DNA from: Welwitschia mirabilis
Taxonomy: Eukaryota; Gnetophyta; Gnetopsida; Welwitschiales
Assembly: GCA_051453625.1 (NCBI GenBank)
Contig: JBOZIK010000001.1
Location: 15,532,459-15,596,458 of the forward strand
Length of the DNA stretch: 64,000 bases
Direction: 5' to 3'
Shown here: positions 1 to 11,339 of the stretch, one piece after another
Layout of the letters: every line of letters starts with the position of its first letter
Position numbering within the stretch: the first letter of the stretch is position 1
Made by a program: the position numbers and the translations under genes
Notes under the pieces: model-generated
The model's database searches: none
What the model was told of the DNA's origin: nothing
What the model saw: only the letters and a program-made list of their open reading frames with translations

Positions 1-729
1 TTCAAGAGATATATAAAAGCTAAGAATTATCATTAAAAAAATCATGATAAAGGAGCTAAAATTAGGAATAACTTAAAATAAGAGAAAGTGGTATTAGAAT
101 AGGGCAATGATAATGCACCAAGTAGAAAGAAGCAATGGTAAGAAAAACCTTTAAAAATGCCCAAACTCAAATACATTTAAGATAAACAAGTAGATGTATC
201 AAAATTCACAAAGATGCTAAAGGAAATTATGAGAGAAATAACATTAAGAGCTAAAGGAACATCATCTGTCAAAGTACTAAAAGAAAATCAACCCATATAG
301 ATAATAATCATGAGTGAAATAAAACAACATGAAAACTAGTAAATGATGAAGTCTTAAGTATTGTGTTGGAAAAGTAAGGAAATTATTTTCAAATACCAAG
401 CAAAATGAATAAGAAAAACAACAGTAAACATGAATAACTAGGAATATGAAGAAGATTTTCTACCTATCCTAAATTCAAACATAAAAGATTCCCTTCATAC
501 AAATCATAAAATCATGCATGACATTATGTAAAAAACTTTATAAAGTACCACTCAATTAGATAGTGATTGTGATGATGTCAAGTAGATCTACTGTTCTTAG
601 TCAAAGAATGATAAGATCAATAACTATTTAAAAATGAATTCACTTTCTTACGTCCCAAAACATACCAGTATCATAATAAGTAAAATGATCATGTGGGAGT
701 ATTACATGCATAATGAGTTTAAGAAATAA

Positions 730-990
730 GAAATACCTCTGATAACACCAATAACATTACTAATCCTATAAACTCCATAAGATAAACATAAGTTATGATA
801 CATGTATGCTTAGAAATAATAATACATCTGAACTTGCCAGGGATATCATTAATTCTGTAGCATACATACTAAATTTAATTGATTAATTTATAACTACATA
901 GTATAGTCCTAGAAACTAACAATATCTCTAACCTTATTAGGGACATCACTGATCTTATGACCTATAAGTAATAATTATTCTATGTTGAGA
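730..990. repeat. Three tandem units of about 88-99 bp
   Basis: Three diverged copies start near 735, 823 and 922. Each follows the pattern of a CTCT-type start, a core like GGGACATCACTGATC, then a CATA-rich tail. The matching place in element D (about 52765-52825, opposite orientation) shows only one clear unit, so the repeat number differs between family members. Tandem repeats in 3' untranslated regions are known for large plant gypsy elements of the Tat/Ogre type. The alignment is by eye. Confidence 0.55.
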
Positions 991-1478
991 GGAGTGAAAC
1001 CACTATCAGAGGAGTAAGGACCTACAATCATGATCAATTAATTTCCTAATGGAGTTTCCATAGCTAATAACACTACCAAAGATTATACTTTGGAAAATGT
1101 ACCCTATTGTGATATGACATCATGGTTATCATTCTTTTTTTCCCTTAAGTCTTACATGACCAAGTACTCTTGAAGATAGAAATGAAGTGATGATATAATA
1201 AACAAGGAGGACATACCCTAAGCAACTAAAAATATAATAAAATAACTAAGTCATCTTCTTTTAAAATGAAGTTCATAGACATACGGATGTCTTAAGATTA
1301 AGTGAATCCAATCCTATCACTTTGAAATACCTAAGTAAAAGATTAATAGTCATGGTGACTTCATAAAATCATACATAATTCTAGTACAAGATGATCAATT
1401 GATGTCGTGATGTTAATCAAAGGAATCGGCTAATGAATAATTCAAACAATGGCAAAAGGAAAGTCCTCCTCATCAGAG

Positions 1479-1508
1479 GAGGGGAAGGGGATGGGAAGGG
1501 GTGGGAGG
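1479..1508 (+). repeat. G-rich tract, quadruplex-like
   Basis: Five runs of three or four G separated by one to two bases (for example GGGGAAGGGGATGGG) satisfy the usual G-quadruplex pattern on the plus strand, the template side of element E. It lies about 50 bp past the decayed integrase end. An adjacent short inverted repeat, CCTCCT/AGGAGG, spans about 1465-1482. It is an extreme compositional outlier in AT-rich sequence. Confidence 0.6.
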
Positions 1509-1560
1509 ATACTTCCAACTGAAGAGCTTCTATCATGTTTAAGGTTTTAGCATAAAGTAA

Positions 1561-2600
1561 CTTATAGATTTTTAACCTTTACCTTACCCAATGTTTGAAT
1601 TGGATATTTCAATTAATCCATTAGAATGTAGTTTTTCAAAAAGATAGGGACCTAACCATTTAAAGGTTAACTTATTGTGTAAAATATGCATTTAGTTATT
1701 ATATAAAAGAACTAGTTAACTTAGCTCAAATTACTTATGAGTTAATGTTTTTATATTTGAACTTAGCTTAAGCTCTATGAATAAGTTGACGATGTACAAC
1801 ACAGGTATGTTTTTTAATCTAAGTGATCAAGCTAGGCTAATTGCGGCCTAAGATTTTTGTCTAAGTTTATAAGATTAAGTTGATAAGTAGAATGATAAGA
1901 GTTATAGCAAACATCAATTGACAAGATAAAAACTTTTCCATACGTAAGTTCATAAAGTGAAAAGCTAAGATAATTTTGCTAAATAGTATAATAAGCCCAC
2001 AGAACTTCATTGAGTTTAGAAGTTAAATATTTCATATTGATAGAGACAAGTTTTTGAAACATCTTCTTTATTTTCATATTCACATTCTTAGAATCATCAT
2101 TGGATTAGGGGTAATAAGCATAGAAAATTTAATGTTTAATTTTAATGAATAAGAGAAGTCTCTAAAAAAGATCATTGATAAAATGTATTTCCTAGTCACA
2201 AATTAATATTCTAAAAAAACCAAAGCACTAAAAGATATAAGTTTAGATAAAATTGTAGACAGTTCAGACAGCATTTGTGATAGTAGGAATGGCTTCAACC
2301 CACTTGACACTAAGATGTAATTTTTGTCATAAGAATGTGATTTGATAGGGATCTATAAAGTTAGTCCCTCAATAGTTAAAGTGTTTACATTTAAGAATAG
2401 GTTTAAGGGGTATATCTTAAGAGTGCATTAGGGTACTATAATGTTGAAAATCATCATACCTTAAAGTTAAAAGAATCTTTAAAATGGTTAGACCAATAAA
2501 AACTAAAATGAAGGATTTTAATTATATTCTTTTGTTCACTAAAGTTTTCCTCATATACTCCACTATGAAAAAGGTTAAGAATGTTAAGCTTTTTCCATTA
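1561..2600 (-). pseudogene. Integrase pseudogene, gypsy element E
   Basis: Reading leftwards on the minus strand, fragments in several frames follow the order of a plant Ty3/gypsy integrase. First comes an HHCC zinc-binding remnant near 2530-2600, which matches the better preserved one at 9250-9330. The core follows, with an ILVSSGLKPF-like block near 2270 and a later block like YELTYGKVF near 1905. The C-terminal segment near 1620-1690 reads LTFKWLGPYLFEKL, which is the KLxSxWLGPYLxEK signature seen also at 37810-37860. An active enzyme would join retrotransposon cDNA to host DNA in the nucleus. There are many stops and frameshifts and no open frame. Confidence 0.6.
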
Positions 2601-2989
2601 TGACACACATTTATGCATAATTTGGTATTTGAACCTATGGTAAAGATGGGACTCATTTCATTCATAATCACCAATTCTATGAAGAAAAGATTTTCATTGA
2701 TTATGGGTCTAATGCCAAGGTGTTTTCATAGTAATAAGGTAATTCACAATGTTGGCATATCAATGGACAAGATGAGGAGAGGATATGGCATAGAGGTGTT
2801 TAAAAATAAAGATTTATTCATTATGAAAACAATCATTGCTTGAAATTTCATCAAGAAAATAAGGAATTCGAGACAAGTGATCTAAAATGCTATTATGTTT
2901 CCCAGCTTTATCAATGATGATAAGATTGAATTCCTATATGAGAAGGATTTATCTAATAAGTCTATGACTAGAATCTTTCTTGGTCATAA
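2601..2989 (-). pseudogene. RNase H to integrase linker, element E
   Basis: This connects the RNase H end with the integrase zinc-binding region of element E. The sequence aligns by eye with the same interval of A1 (about 9340-9690), including the stretch around 2600-2700 that parallels 9330-9420. The open frame on the plus strand at 2613-2843 is a shadow: it reads across the antisense of pol and resembles no protein I know. Confidence 0.4.
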
Positions 2990-3181
2990 TGTATAGCCAC
3001 ATGATTTGTGTAAACATTGGTATTGAAGCTAAGAAGATAGTGTGTAAGTTTATTAAGGTAAAAGATGATGGCAAGCATTTCTTTCTCAATGATAGTGTAA
3101 TTGCTCTAGGCATTAGACAAAGTTTTACTAAGTTAAGATATAACTTTAAAACTTTCTTTATCTTTTAGCCAAGTACCTCAC
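2990..3181 (-). pseudogene. C-terminal part of RNase H, element E
   Basis: On the minus strand this encodes the second part of a gypsy RNase H. The block around EKEMLAII and the following NVYT(N)HVAI block correspond to those at 36395-36490 in element C. The upstream end is abrupt: at 3181 the minus strand reads into the 3' LTR of A1. The missing upstream part of the same domain starts at 21616, beyond the nested elements. The site lies in the Gly-Gly-Val-Leu motif of RNase H, so the two halves define one host element cut by an insertion. Confidence 0.65.
3177..3181. repeat. Target site duplication, left, element A1
   Basis: The five bases ctcac abut the left LTR. The right partner is cccac at 15470-15474, and again at 21616-21620 next to the duplicated LTR. 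The single mismatch is a C/T transition. Because both sides are parts of the same RNase H motif, the duplication is credible despite the mismatch. Confidence 0.65.
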
Positions 3182-4377
3182 TATTGATTGCCTAAATTGC
3201 ACTTCAAAAGTAGTTACTTCTGAAATAATGGAATTGCAATTAGACTTAGTATAGAGTGATTTAACCAACGAATGTCATAATCTGGAGAGCATAAGATAAT
3301 ATACTAATAAGTACACAAATAAGAAAGAATAAATAATTAAATTTTAATCGCATATTTTTAGTGAATTTTATATTTTTCTTATGAAAAAAGGAAAATTGAC
3401 AACATAACTATTCTAATGTGCAATGCAAAAATGAATGAAAAATGAAGATGCAAGCCTATGATAACTAAGTTTCTAAGTTGTTATTATTTAAAATCATTCT
3501 TTATGACCTATATTTAAATCATAATTAATATAAATAATAGCATTAATAAAACACTAATATAATCCATAAGAGAAATAAGATGAATTAAGGAAGAAAGACA
3601 TTTTATTAAATAAATTAAATGTCTTATAAAACACCTCAGTAAGATAGTGATTCCTCAATGTCAAAAGCATAACCTAATCACTAAGAATGATCTCTCCTAT
3701 GCTAAAATGGATCCTTGACTTCTTGGATGCCTTTGTTACCAATCCTTCAATGCCAAAATATGATTAAATCATGCCAAATAGGGGTTTTTGTAGTTTTCCT
3801 AAGGTGCTTATGGATCGGGAAGATCAGTACAGTTGAAGAGGCATTCTTAGGTGTAAATTATACCTTAATTAACTCATTTAGAAAAAAGTTATGACACTGT
3901 CATATCACTGTTATCATTAGAATTACATATGTCATGATATCCATTTATCATCCAATCATAGGCCACCGTGTCAAGAGCTCATCGGGATTTAAATTCGAAG
4001 TTTAATGGATATGTAATCCCCGGGGTCATGTGGATGATATAGAGGATGATAACCACATCATCTTATCATGTCATCCTTACCAAGCCTGCCTCACCAAGCT
4101 AGCCTTGAATGCCTTAAATGTTGTAGTCATGCCCTCTATTTTGGGGATGATAAAAAGGATGAAAGTTAATTTCTTAATCTTTTCTTCTACTCTTTACTCC
4201 ACTTTATTACTTGGTTGAATTCCTTTTATTATAAATGAAAATATGATAATTAAGATCATAATTGAATTATTATATTTCTTAATGAAAAAATTCCTAAAAA
4301 TGACTAAATTTAGTTCTTGTTTCCTACAAAACATAGCCAGTTATACTATTAAAATATGATCAATTAGGATTGTAACA
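3182..4377 (-). repeat. 3' LTR of A1
   Basis: 1196 bp, matched along its length to 14273-15469 and 20419-21615 (each 1197 bp). The plus-strand left end has decayed from TG to TA (tattgattg), and the right end is ..taaca. By eye it is more diverged from the other two than they are from each other. It includes a copy of the dyad motif at 4124-4165 and related sequence near 3905-4070. Confidence 0.85.
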
Positions 4378-4395
4378 TAGTCTCTCACCTAGTAT
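4378..4395 (-). other. Polypurine tract next to 3' LTR of A1
   Basis: On the minus strand the bases before the 3' LTR read ...ctaggtgagagacta. This is a decayed purine-rich tract of the kind that primes plus-strand DNA synthesis, and it compares with ctaagtggaggacta before 43304 and ctaagtaaggggcta before 54333. Confidence 0.45.
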
Positions 4396-4639
4396 TTTAT
4401 TAGTTCCTTGATAAATAAAGTGAAAGAGGACTTTGCAATGCCAATTTACTAGGGAAAGAAAGAATCAAAATCCAATTGAAAATTAATTTACATATCTAAA
4501 TAAACTAATAATTTAAGATAAAAGAAAGTCATAATTAAATAAGCATTACATAAATATCAATTACTAGTTCAAAACCAATGTGCTTGAGTATTATAACATG
4601 AAATAAGTACAATTTCTAATAACTTAGATAATAGGACTA

Positions 4640-5930
4640 CATTAATAATCATGGGTTCTTGTGTGGAGAGGACCAAACTTAGCCTTCATATCAGTATATC
4701 TCTTACCACTTGCCTCTATAGGTGGTTTAATGATAGGCTTCTCAATATCTAGAAAGTAGTGAGAGATGTACTCTCATAGGCTAGTTGTGGGCACCTTGTG
4801 ATGGACATAAACCACCTTAGTAATGTTCACTAAAATATCCTGCTAAATATCTATCACCCTTTTGAAGGTGGCTTGACCCTACTCCTCTATAGTATGAACA
4901 CGTGCCTCTAACTAATTAAGTCATGTGCTTGTATGGGAAATGGTGCCATGAAGATCCTCTATCTGTGAAGATAATATCTACTCCATTCCTCCTAGTAATG
5001 TTGCTAATTGATCTAGTGTGATACCTCTAACTGCCTGAGCCTATCCAGGGAAAGGTGGCTATGCTGCAGGTGCTTCATTAGAAGCCAATGGAGTCATACC
5101 TGAGATCTCTATCCCTAGTCTCCTGAAATAAGTATCATTAGCTGAGATGTAAACTGAGTGAGGAGTTTCTCCTAGGATAGGGATCTTGAATCATAGAAAG
5201 AGAGCACTTAATAAACAAGGATAAGTAAAAGTGGAAAAATGGCATTGGATGCTTAGCCATCTTAGTTGATGCCAAATGAAAGTAGCCAAGTCCATCCTAT
5301 CTTTATGATGAATAAGGGAAAAAATCTGGAGGTGGGAAATCATAGCATATGAATCATGATTTTTTGGGTCTATGTCATAAATGATGGCTCGATGAAGGAT
5401 ATGATAATAAAGAGGAAAATATGTCATAGCTATCCCTTACCCATTATCACCTCTATGATATGATAATTCCAATTAAAGGATATAGGTTTGTCTCTCTAAC
5501 TTACCCTCACTAAGGGAAACCCTCTTTCCATATCTAAAAAACCTTGTAACCACTACCATGTGCTATGGCTTAATGTATATGTAACATTCTCCCACTGTGG
5601 CTTTGATCTAGTATAGCATGAGCCATCCTTCGTTGTGGCTAAGATAACCTCAAAGGTCTAGTAAAACTGAATAATCTCTACCTCATAGTAAGATCCATGA
5701 GCGTTTAATAACCAACCTTTAATATCGAGCTCCTCCAGTGCATGGTCTAAGTTAGGCTCAAGCATCTAAATATAGTTGATAAAGTGAATTTCCCTTTGGT
5801 AAAGAGCAGAAGCAAGGATATGCCTTCACTCCTATAGGACAACCTCTCATTTCGATTGTTCTACTACCCAGGCAATGGTAAAGTGTGTACAAGTTTAAGA
5901 AGATGAGGCACCTACATCACTACATGAAGA
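4640..5930 (-). pseudogene. Additional ORF after integrase in A1
   Basis: A long minus-strand coding remnant lies between integrase and the 3' LTR, on the same strand as pol. Pieces in shifting frames include EELDIKGWLLNAHGSYYE (about 5680-5730), HHKDRMDLATFIWHQLRWLS (about 5260-5320) and, after one stop, FKIPILGETPHSVYIS (about 5140-5190). A tail with a helical, possibly coiled segment follows (TLDQLATLLGGME, about 4970-5020). The arrangement resembles the extra, env-position or gag-like ORF of Athila/Tat elements, often with a conserved Leu/Trp-rich block of this type; that match is from memory of the family. I see no clear signal peptide or membrane span, so an envelope role is not supported. 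Function unknown. Confidence 0.45.
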
Positions 5931-7738
5931 AAACCCAAAAATAGATATGTGCCATTTTAAGACAAAAGGGAAAAATATTCATAACTTCTTTTTTGGGTAA
6001 CTGACTGCTCTCTTTAAGAACCAAATCATAGCTATCAAAATAAGGATTCTTTTGACATCTAATACGGCAAAAACTACTGTGAATTAAGTGTGTAATGAGT
6101 GAAAAATTTTAGAAAAGTGAAAAACATGTAATTATAGGAGAAAATACTCATAAATTTTAATCTAGAAGACCAAATTAAATTCTGGTAGTTTCTAAGTATA
6201 GATCGGCTAAAAAAATAGGTGGGTATGGAGAGAAATCATCAGACGTAACCTAGAATGAAAGAAATGAGTAAAATTAAGAAATTTAAACCTTGGAAAAGTG
6301 AAGAATTACCTTATTTTAATGAAATATGACTGAATTACATGAGATTGGTAGCTCCAAAGATTAAAGACAAGTGAAGCACTTAAGGAGAATTATATAAAAC
6401 AAGTGGCATAAAAATAGGTTTGAAAATGAGGGAAAAAAAGGGTTTTATAGAAAATGCATCACACTATCATCCCTTGTATCATTGGGATGACATAAGCTAT
6501 AACACATGTATCACTTCCATGGTCATGCCAATGACTAAGGACATGACCATACAAAAAACCCAAGGTAAATTACAGTCATTATCCCATAAGTTATTGGGAT
6601 AACAACTAAAATGACAACATTTCCTAACTTTGATTAAGCATATATTTTAAAGTTAAACCTTATTCATGGAGTGAATATCAAACCTAAATTCAAGTTTTAT
6701 GAAATTTAAAGTTGTACTTGGAATTGTAAAAATGTCAATGTGATGAAGATAAGCCTTAAAAATTTCAATTACACTAGGCTTAAATTTGATAAAAAATCAT
6801 GGACCCAAGATAAGTGCTCTATGAAGGATCTAGTTAGAGTGATACATTTACTCAATTTGCCAAACATAGTTATTGAGAGGACCTAATGGAAAAGTCCATT
6901 AAAGTGTGATGGTTTAGGTAATTTCTCGATGTTTAGCTCATTTAAATTCAAGTCCTTTCAAGTTTCTTGACTGAGCAAATTAGAAGGATCATTAATTATG
7001 TAAGGAATTTACCAAAACGTAACATTGGATGTCATGCCCTCTATCATGGGATAACAAAAGGAATGATAGTTTTCAATCAATGATTTTCATGGCCTATGTC
7101 ATTGAAATAACCTATGGAATAATAGGTTTTTTGAAGGTACATGCATATTATAAATCTAGAATTTGAAGTAGGACAGTCCTGTGAATGTTAGAAAGGCTCT
7201 AGAAGAATTAGGCATAGAGGTAAAAATTTCTCATAATGTGCTAGAAACATAAGAACTGAAAAGTGAAAATTGAAAATCAAAGATGAAATGCAAAAATTAA
7301 GCCCTAAAATTTTTTACAAATTTTCCAAGGCCAGTAATTAAATGATAAAATCCATAGAGTTCATGATGGATAACTTGACTTAATTAAAGAACTAAATCCA
7401 ATGAAAATTTTAATAGGAGTGTGATTTAGTTTTGAGAATTTTAACTTAACTATCAAAGTATGAAAGAAATGGATGTAAATAACATGAAGAAGATTGATCC
7501 ATTTTATTCTAGATGTTAACATAACAGGACGTATACAGGATAAATGTCAAACTATTTAATATGAAAGATATACATGATATAGTACTTTAAAGATAATAGA
7601 TTCAGAAGTAAGTGATTATGAAAAGATAATAATCAAAATACCCATAGAAATTTTTGAGTGCTTTTTATTTTCCTTTTTCTTTCTTTCTCTTCCTTCTCCA
7701 CCTCCCCAAGGATTTTATTTAGAGAGGGAGATTTAGTA
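5931..7738. mobile_element. A1 3' region, non-coding
   Basis: This is the internal sequence of A1 between the additional ORF and the end of pol. It has two or more dyad-motif copies (6463-6497 and 7028-7069) and weaker relatives near 6515-6545 and 6577-6602. No protein similarity is visible on either strand. The short plus-strand frame at 6420-6602 runs through a motif copy and is not credible as a gene. Confidence 0.4.
6463..7069. repeat. Dyad motif copies in A1 3' region
   Basis: 6463-6497 contains ctatcatcccttgtatcat followed by gggatgacat. 7028-7069 contains gtcatgccctctatcatggg followed by ataac..gaatgatag. These are imperfect versions of the dyad whose core is CTATCATccccATGATAG. Confidence 0.5.
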
Positions 7739-7999
7739 TTAAGAGATACTATTCTTCATGGTAAGGGAGGTGCAATCACTACCATAAGAGAAAGGATCTA
7801 TAGGTAAAAAACTGATCATAACTAACTGCTCCCTAGGTGGAGTATCCATAGGCCATATCACACTACCAAAAGAGAATAAACCTAAAAGCCAATTATTCCT
7901 TTGGTGTACTCGTTGTAGAATACCATGGAAATAAATACAATTTTTTTTTTCTTTTGAAGGTAATTGCACTTTTTGGATGAGGTAATTAATGAGAATCAA
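7739..7999 (-). CDS. Unrecognised 86-residue frame in A1
   Basis: An open frame on the pol strand, just downstream of the integrase remnant. It has no homology I can name. It contains a run WPMDTPPREQLVMISFLPID, and upstream of its Met the same frame stays readable for a short way. It could be the tail of an A1 ORF, or chance. The starting Met is arbitrary. Confidence 0.2.
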   Translation of the reverse strand: MILINYLIQKVQLPSKEKKNCIYFHGILQRVHQRNNWLLGLFSFGSVIWPMDTPPREQLVMISFLPIDPFSYGSDCTSLTMKNSIS

Positions 8000-8159
8000 G
8001 GATTCATAGGCATTTGAATACCTTGATTTTGGGTAAAACCAAACTCATCACTTGTTAAACATTATGAATCATAGTTATGAAGCATTAGTCATGCTAAGGA
8101 TGATCAAGTAGTCTGACGAATCCTAGATAGGTTAAGTAAATGAGTCATCTAGATAATAA

Positions 8160-9340
8160 CAAAAGGAAGGGACTTCTCTTTTTTAAGAAGAGGGTCCTCT
8201 AACTCAACTACTTCCATCATGTTGACTAATTAAGAGCAATCATCAGGTGACTAATAATGCTTAAAATGTTATCCATTTACCTTCATTATTTCATTAGTTT
8301 TTAGGTTATAACTCTTAACTAAACCATTGGAATGCACCTTCATAGTTAGATATGGGCCTAACCATCTAAAAGTTAGTTTTTTATGAATTAAATGAACTCT
8401 AGTATTGAAAATTCAAACATATTGGCTAGGGTAAAAATCTTTATGCATAAGGTTTTTATCATGTCCATGTTTAACTTGGGCTTTAATTATAAGTTGGCAA
8501 TGGATAGCCTAGATTCTCCTTTCATTAAGGTGGTTCAATTGGGTTAAGTGTGCTTGAAAATTTTCATCATAAGAAACAAGGTTAAATTGATGGATTGTTT
8601 TGTAAGAATTATAGCACACTTTGACCAGAAGCACATATGTTTTTTCATAGATAAGTTCATAAGGAGAGAAACCTAAAGAATTACATCAAGTCATACTATA
8701 AGCCCAGAGGACACCATTAATATAGAGGTTCTATGATTTTTAAGACTTGTACAAAGTTTTAAGAGTACTTTCTTGATCTCTCAATTAGCATTTTTAGCTT
8801 GCCCATTTGATTGGGAATGGTAAGAGTTAGCTATTCATTATTTAATTCCAACTAAAAGTAAGAGTTTCCTAAGAATCTTATTAATAAATTGAGTACCTTA
8901 ATTAAAAATAAAAATCCTAGAAAATAAAAATCTTTGAAAGTATTTGGTCTAAGGAATTGGCAAACAGTTTTTGCATAACAAGTTTGTGTAGGTCTAGCTT
9001 CAATGCATTTTGTTACATAGTCGACTGCCATCAAGATATAATGCTTTCCACATGAAAAGGGCTTGAGAGAATCTACAAAGTTTATACCCTAATAATTAAA
9101 AAGATCACATTTCAAGATAGGTATAACAGGCATGTCCTGAGTTCAAGTAAGACCTCCAAATCATTGACAAGAATTACACTTTCTAGCAAAGTCAAAGGAA
9201 TCTTTGAATACAAAGGGCAATAGAATCCTAAATGTAAGATTTTCATGGTAGTATTTTGTGTACTAAAATGACCTCCACAAACTCCACCATGATAAAGAAT
9301 AAAAATGTCTTTTTACTCCCATTTGAGAAAACATTTGCAC
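8160..9340 (-). pseudogene. Integrase pseudogene, A1
   Basis: This follows RNase H on the minus strand. The zinc-binding part near 9230-9310 reads GGVCGGHFST followed by KILHLGFY, the usual HHCC end of plant gypsy integrases. The catalytic core reads FNYWGINFVDSLKPF near 9045-9090 and then AVDYVTKCIEARPTQT near 8980-9030. The first catalytic Asp in WGIDF is Asn, and the segment with the second Asp is interrupted by a stop. The block QSNGQAKNANWEIKK (about 8800-8845) carries Lys where the catalytic Glu belongs. A C-terminal KVNG..KHY remnant is near 8240-8270. Several frameshifts; cannot be functional. Confidence 0.7.
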
Positions 9341-10020
9341 AAGATTTGATCTTTGCATTACCTATACAGATGTGGTTCAATCCATTCATAGTTATCTATC
9401 CTATGGAGGAAAGATTTCTCTTGGTTTCTATTTTAATGAGAATGTGCTTTAAGTGTGACAAGATAATTCATGATATTAATGTACCAAGAAGTAGGTTGTT
9501 TTAAAGATACTTCATAAAAGTGTTCAACCATGAGAAGTTGTTCATCTAGGAAATCATCATAAATAGGTTGATTAGAAGAATTAGAAGAAGTATCTGAAGG
9601 AATTCTAGAAAGATGATCAGATACTAAATTTTTTTCCCTACTTTATCCTCTATCATCAAGTTGAATTCTTGTAATAAGAGTATTCATCTATAAGGTGTGC
9701 ACTAGAATCTTTCTTTATCATTAAATATCTAATGATAGCATGATCTGTATAGACATAAGTGTGGAAACCAAGGAGGTAATATTAAAGTTTATCAAGATAA
9801 AAGATGATTGCTAGTATTTTCTTTTTAGTAGTTATGTAATTACGTTGAGCATCAGAAAGGTTTTTACTAATGTAGCTAATTACTTTTATGCCTTCCTCAT
9901 GTTTTTATCCTAATACTCCACCTACAACAAGATTACTAGCATCATACATTAGCTTGAAGTGCTTATTCTAATCTAGTCCATTTACTATGGATTTATTGGT
10001 GATGGAAATTTTAAGATTCT
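9341..10020 (-). pseudogene. RNase H pseudogene, A1
   Basis: The second half of the RT/RNase H unit. At 9560-9690 the minus strand encodes a VADHLSRIPSD-like tail, the standard RNase H end of Athila/Tat and other plant gypsy elements (well seen in copy A2 at 15656-15790). Upstream, 9700-9960 covers the central part (an IIF(Y)LDKLRYYLLSSHTYIY block in A2 at 15762-15995). The product would digest the RNA strand during reverse transcription. Stops and frameshifts throughout. Confidence 0.65.
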
Positions 10021-11135
10021 CAAAGGATTTTTGGCATTCATCATTCCATTTATACTTTACATCTTTCTCTAAACATTGATGAAGCAACTTATAATTTTTT
10101 GCGTATCCTTCTATGAATCTATAATAAAATCCATAATGTCCCATTAATGATTGAAGTTTTTTAATATTAGGAGGAGATGGAAGATTTTTAATAACATCAA
10201 TCTTTGATGGGTCCATTTGTATATCTCATATTGAAATATAATGTCCTAAAACTATCCCTTTATTAATCATGAAATTACTTTTTTTCCAATTATTATGAGT
10301 TCCACTCTTAATATATTGTTTTAAGCCTTGTGCTAAATGACTCAAAGTTTGGTCAAAATAATATCCAAAGATGGAAAAATCAACCATGAAAATTTTGATA
10401 GAGTTTTCTATAAGATCACTAAAAATTCCCATCATAGCACCTTGAAAGGTATCTAAAGCATTACATAAATGAAAAGGCATTCTCTTAAAAGCATAAGTAC
10501 CAAAGGAGAAGTGAAGGTAGTCTTTACTTAATCTTCATTTACAATACATAGTTGGTTGTATCCACGATAACCATCAAGGAAATAATAGAATGCATGTTCT
10601 TGTATTTTATCCAATACTTGATCAAGAAAAGGAAGAGGGCATGATCCTTTTGGATTACTTCATTAAGTCTTTGGAAGTTTATGCATACTCTTAACTTATC
10701 TCCTTTCTTAGGTACAACTATTAATGGATGAACCCACTCACTATTGATTATAGGGTAAATGATGTTAGCATCTAAAAATTTAATGAATCTCATCTTTAAC
10801 CACTTATTTAATGCTAGATTTAGATATCTTTAAGATTGTCTTATGGGTTTTGAATTGTCCTACAGGTATATCTTATATTAAACAATATGTGGTGGAATAG
10901 GAGATAGGTCATTGTAACTCCAAGAAAAAGCTTTAGATTTATATGTGAGAAGTGATACTAAGGCTTGCTCAGCTTTGGGGTAGAGATGACTACTAATGAT
11001 CAATGGCTTTTTAGGGTTATTATTGGTAAATATGTATTTTAATTTATTTTTAAGCTCCTTCAAATTCATGTCAAAGTTGACTACTCCATGTCTATGAGGG
11101 GTTGCATAACCATTCTCATAAAAAGTAATTTCCAT
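10021..11135 (-). pseudogene. Reverse transcriptase pseudogene, A1
   Basis: Minus-strand pieces in order are: an N-terminal segment (10878-11135); LDANIIYPIINSEWVHPL and VVPKKGDKLRVCINFQRLNE (10539-10793), which are RT motifs 1-2; MPFHLCNALDTFQ (about 10440-10480), motif 4; and FMVDFSIFG (10360-10390), motif 5. The catalytic FMDD has become FMVD (10379-10390), so this copy is dead even apart from its stops; copy A2 retains FIDD. The SEWVxPxxVVPKKG and MPFxLCNAxxTFQ motifs are those of Athila-like plant RTs. The frame continues into the thumb and connection at 9968-10216. Confidence 0.8.
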
Positions 11136-11339
11136 GGCTTTGACTTCTTCTATGTCTTAGATTGTGATGTTGTTAAAGGTTTCTTTCATTGAGGATATCA
11201 TAGTATTATTAAGTTCCCAAGGATTGATGGAATAAAAAATACTTAAGATTGTTAAGAATTCCTTCATGTCATCAAAAAGAGTTAGTTATTCATGTGTGAG
11301 GGCCTTCAATTCAAATGAATGATGAGATACAAACATTAT

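Larger units (their letters stand above)
1..1560 (-). mobile_element. 3' non-coding region of gypsy element E
   Basis: This is the stretch between the integrase end and the 3' LTR of minus-strand element E; the LTR itself lies outside the window. No reading frame survives. It can be assigned because two blocks match, in reverse complement, the plus-strand elements C and D at the same place relative to integrase. Positions about 1230-1440 match 41870-42171 in C and 52170-52400 in D. Positions about 985-1100 match 52600-52770 in D. It also holds three tandem units (730-990) and a G-rich tract (1479-1508), listed separately. Nothing else is recognisable. Confidence 0.6.

Noticed and set aside
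2613-3168. Plus-strand open frames at 2613-2843 and 2980-3168
   Set aside because: They are antisense to pol of element E. The same antisense pattern recurs opposite RNase H elsewhere (15846-16082, 36182-36481), so they are shadows.
5191-5427. 78-codon minus-strand frame as a separate small gene
   Set aside because: It is the best preserved part of the larger additional ORF of A1 (4640-5930), not an independent gene.
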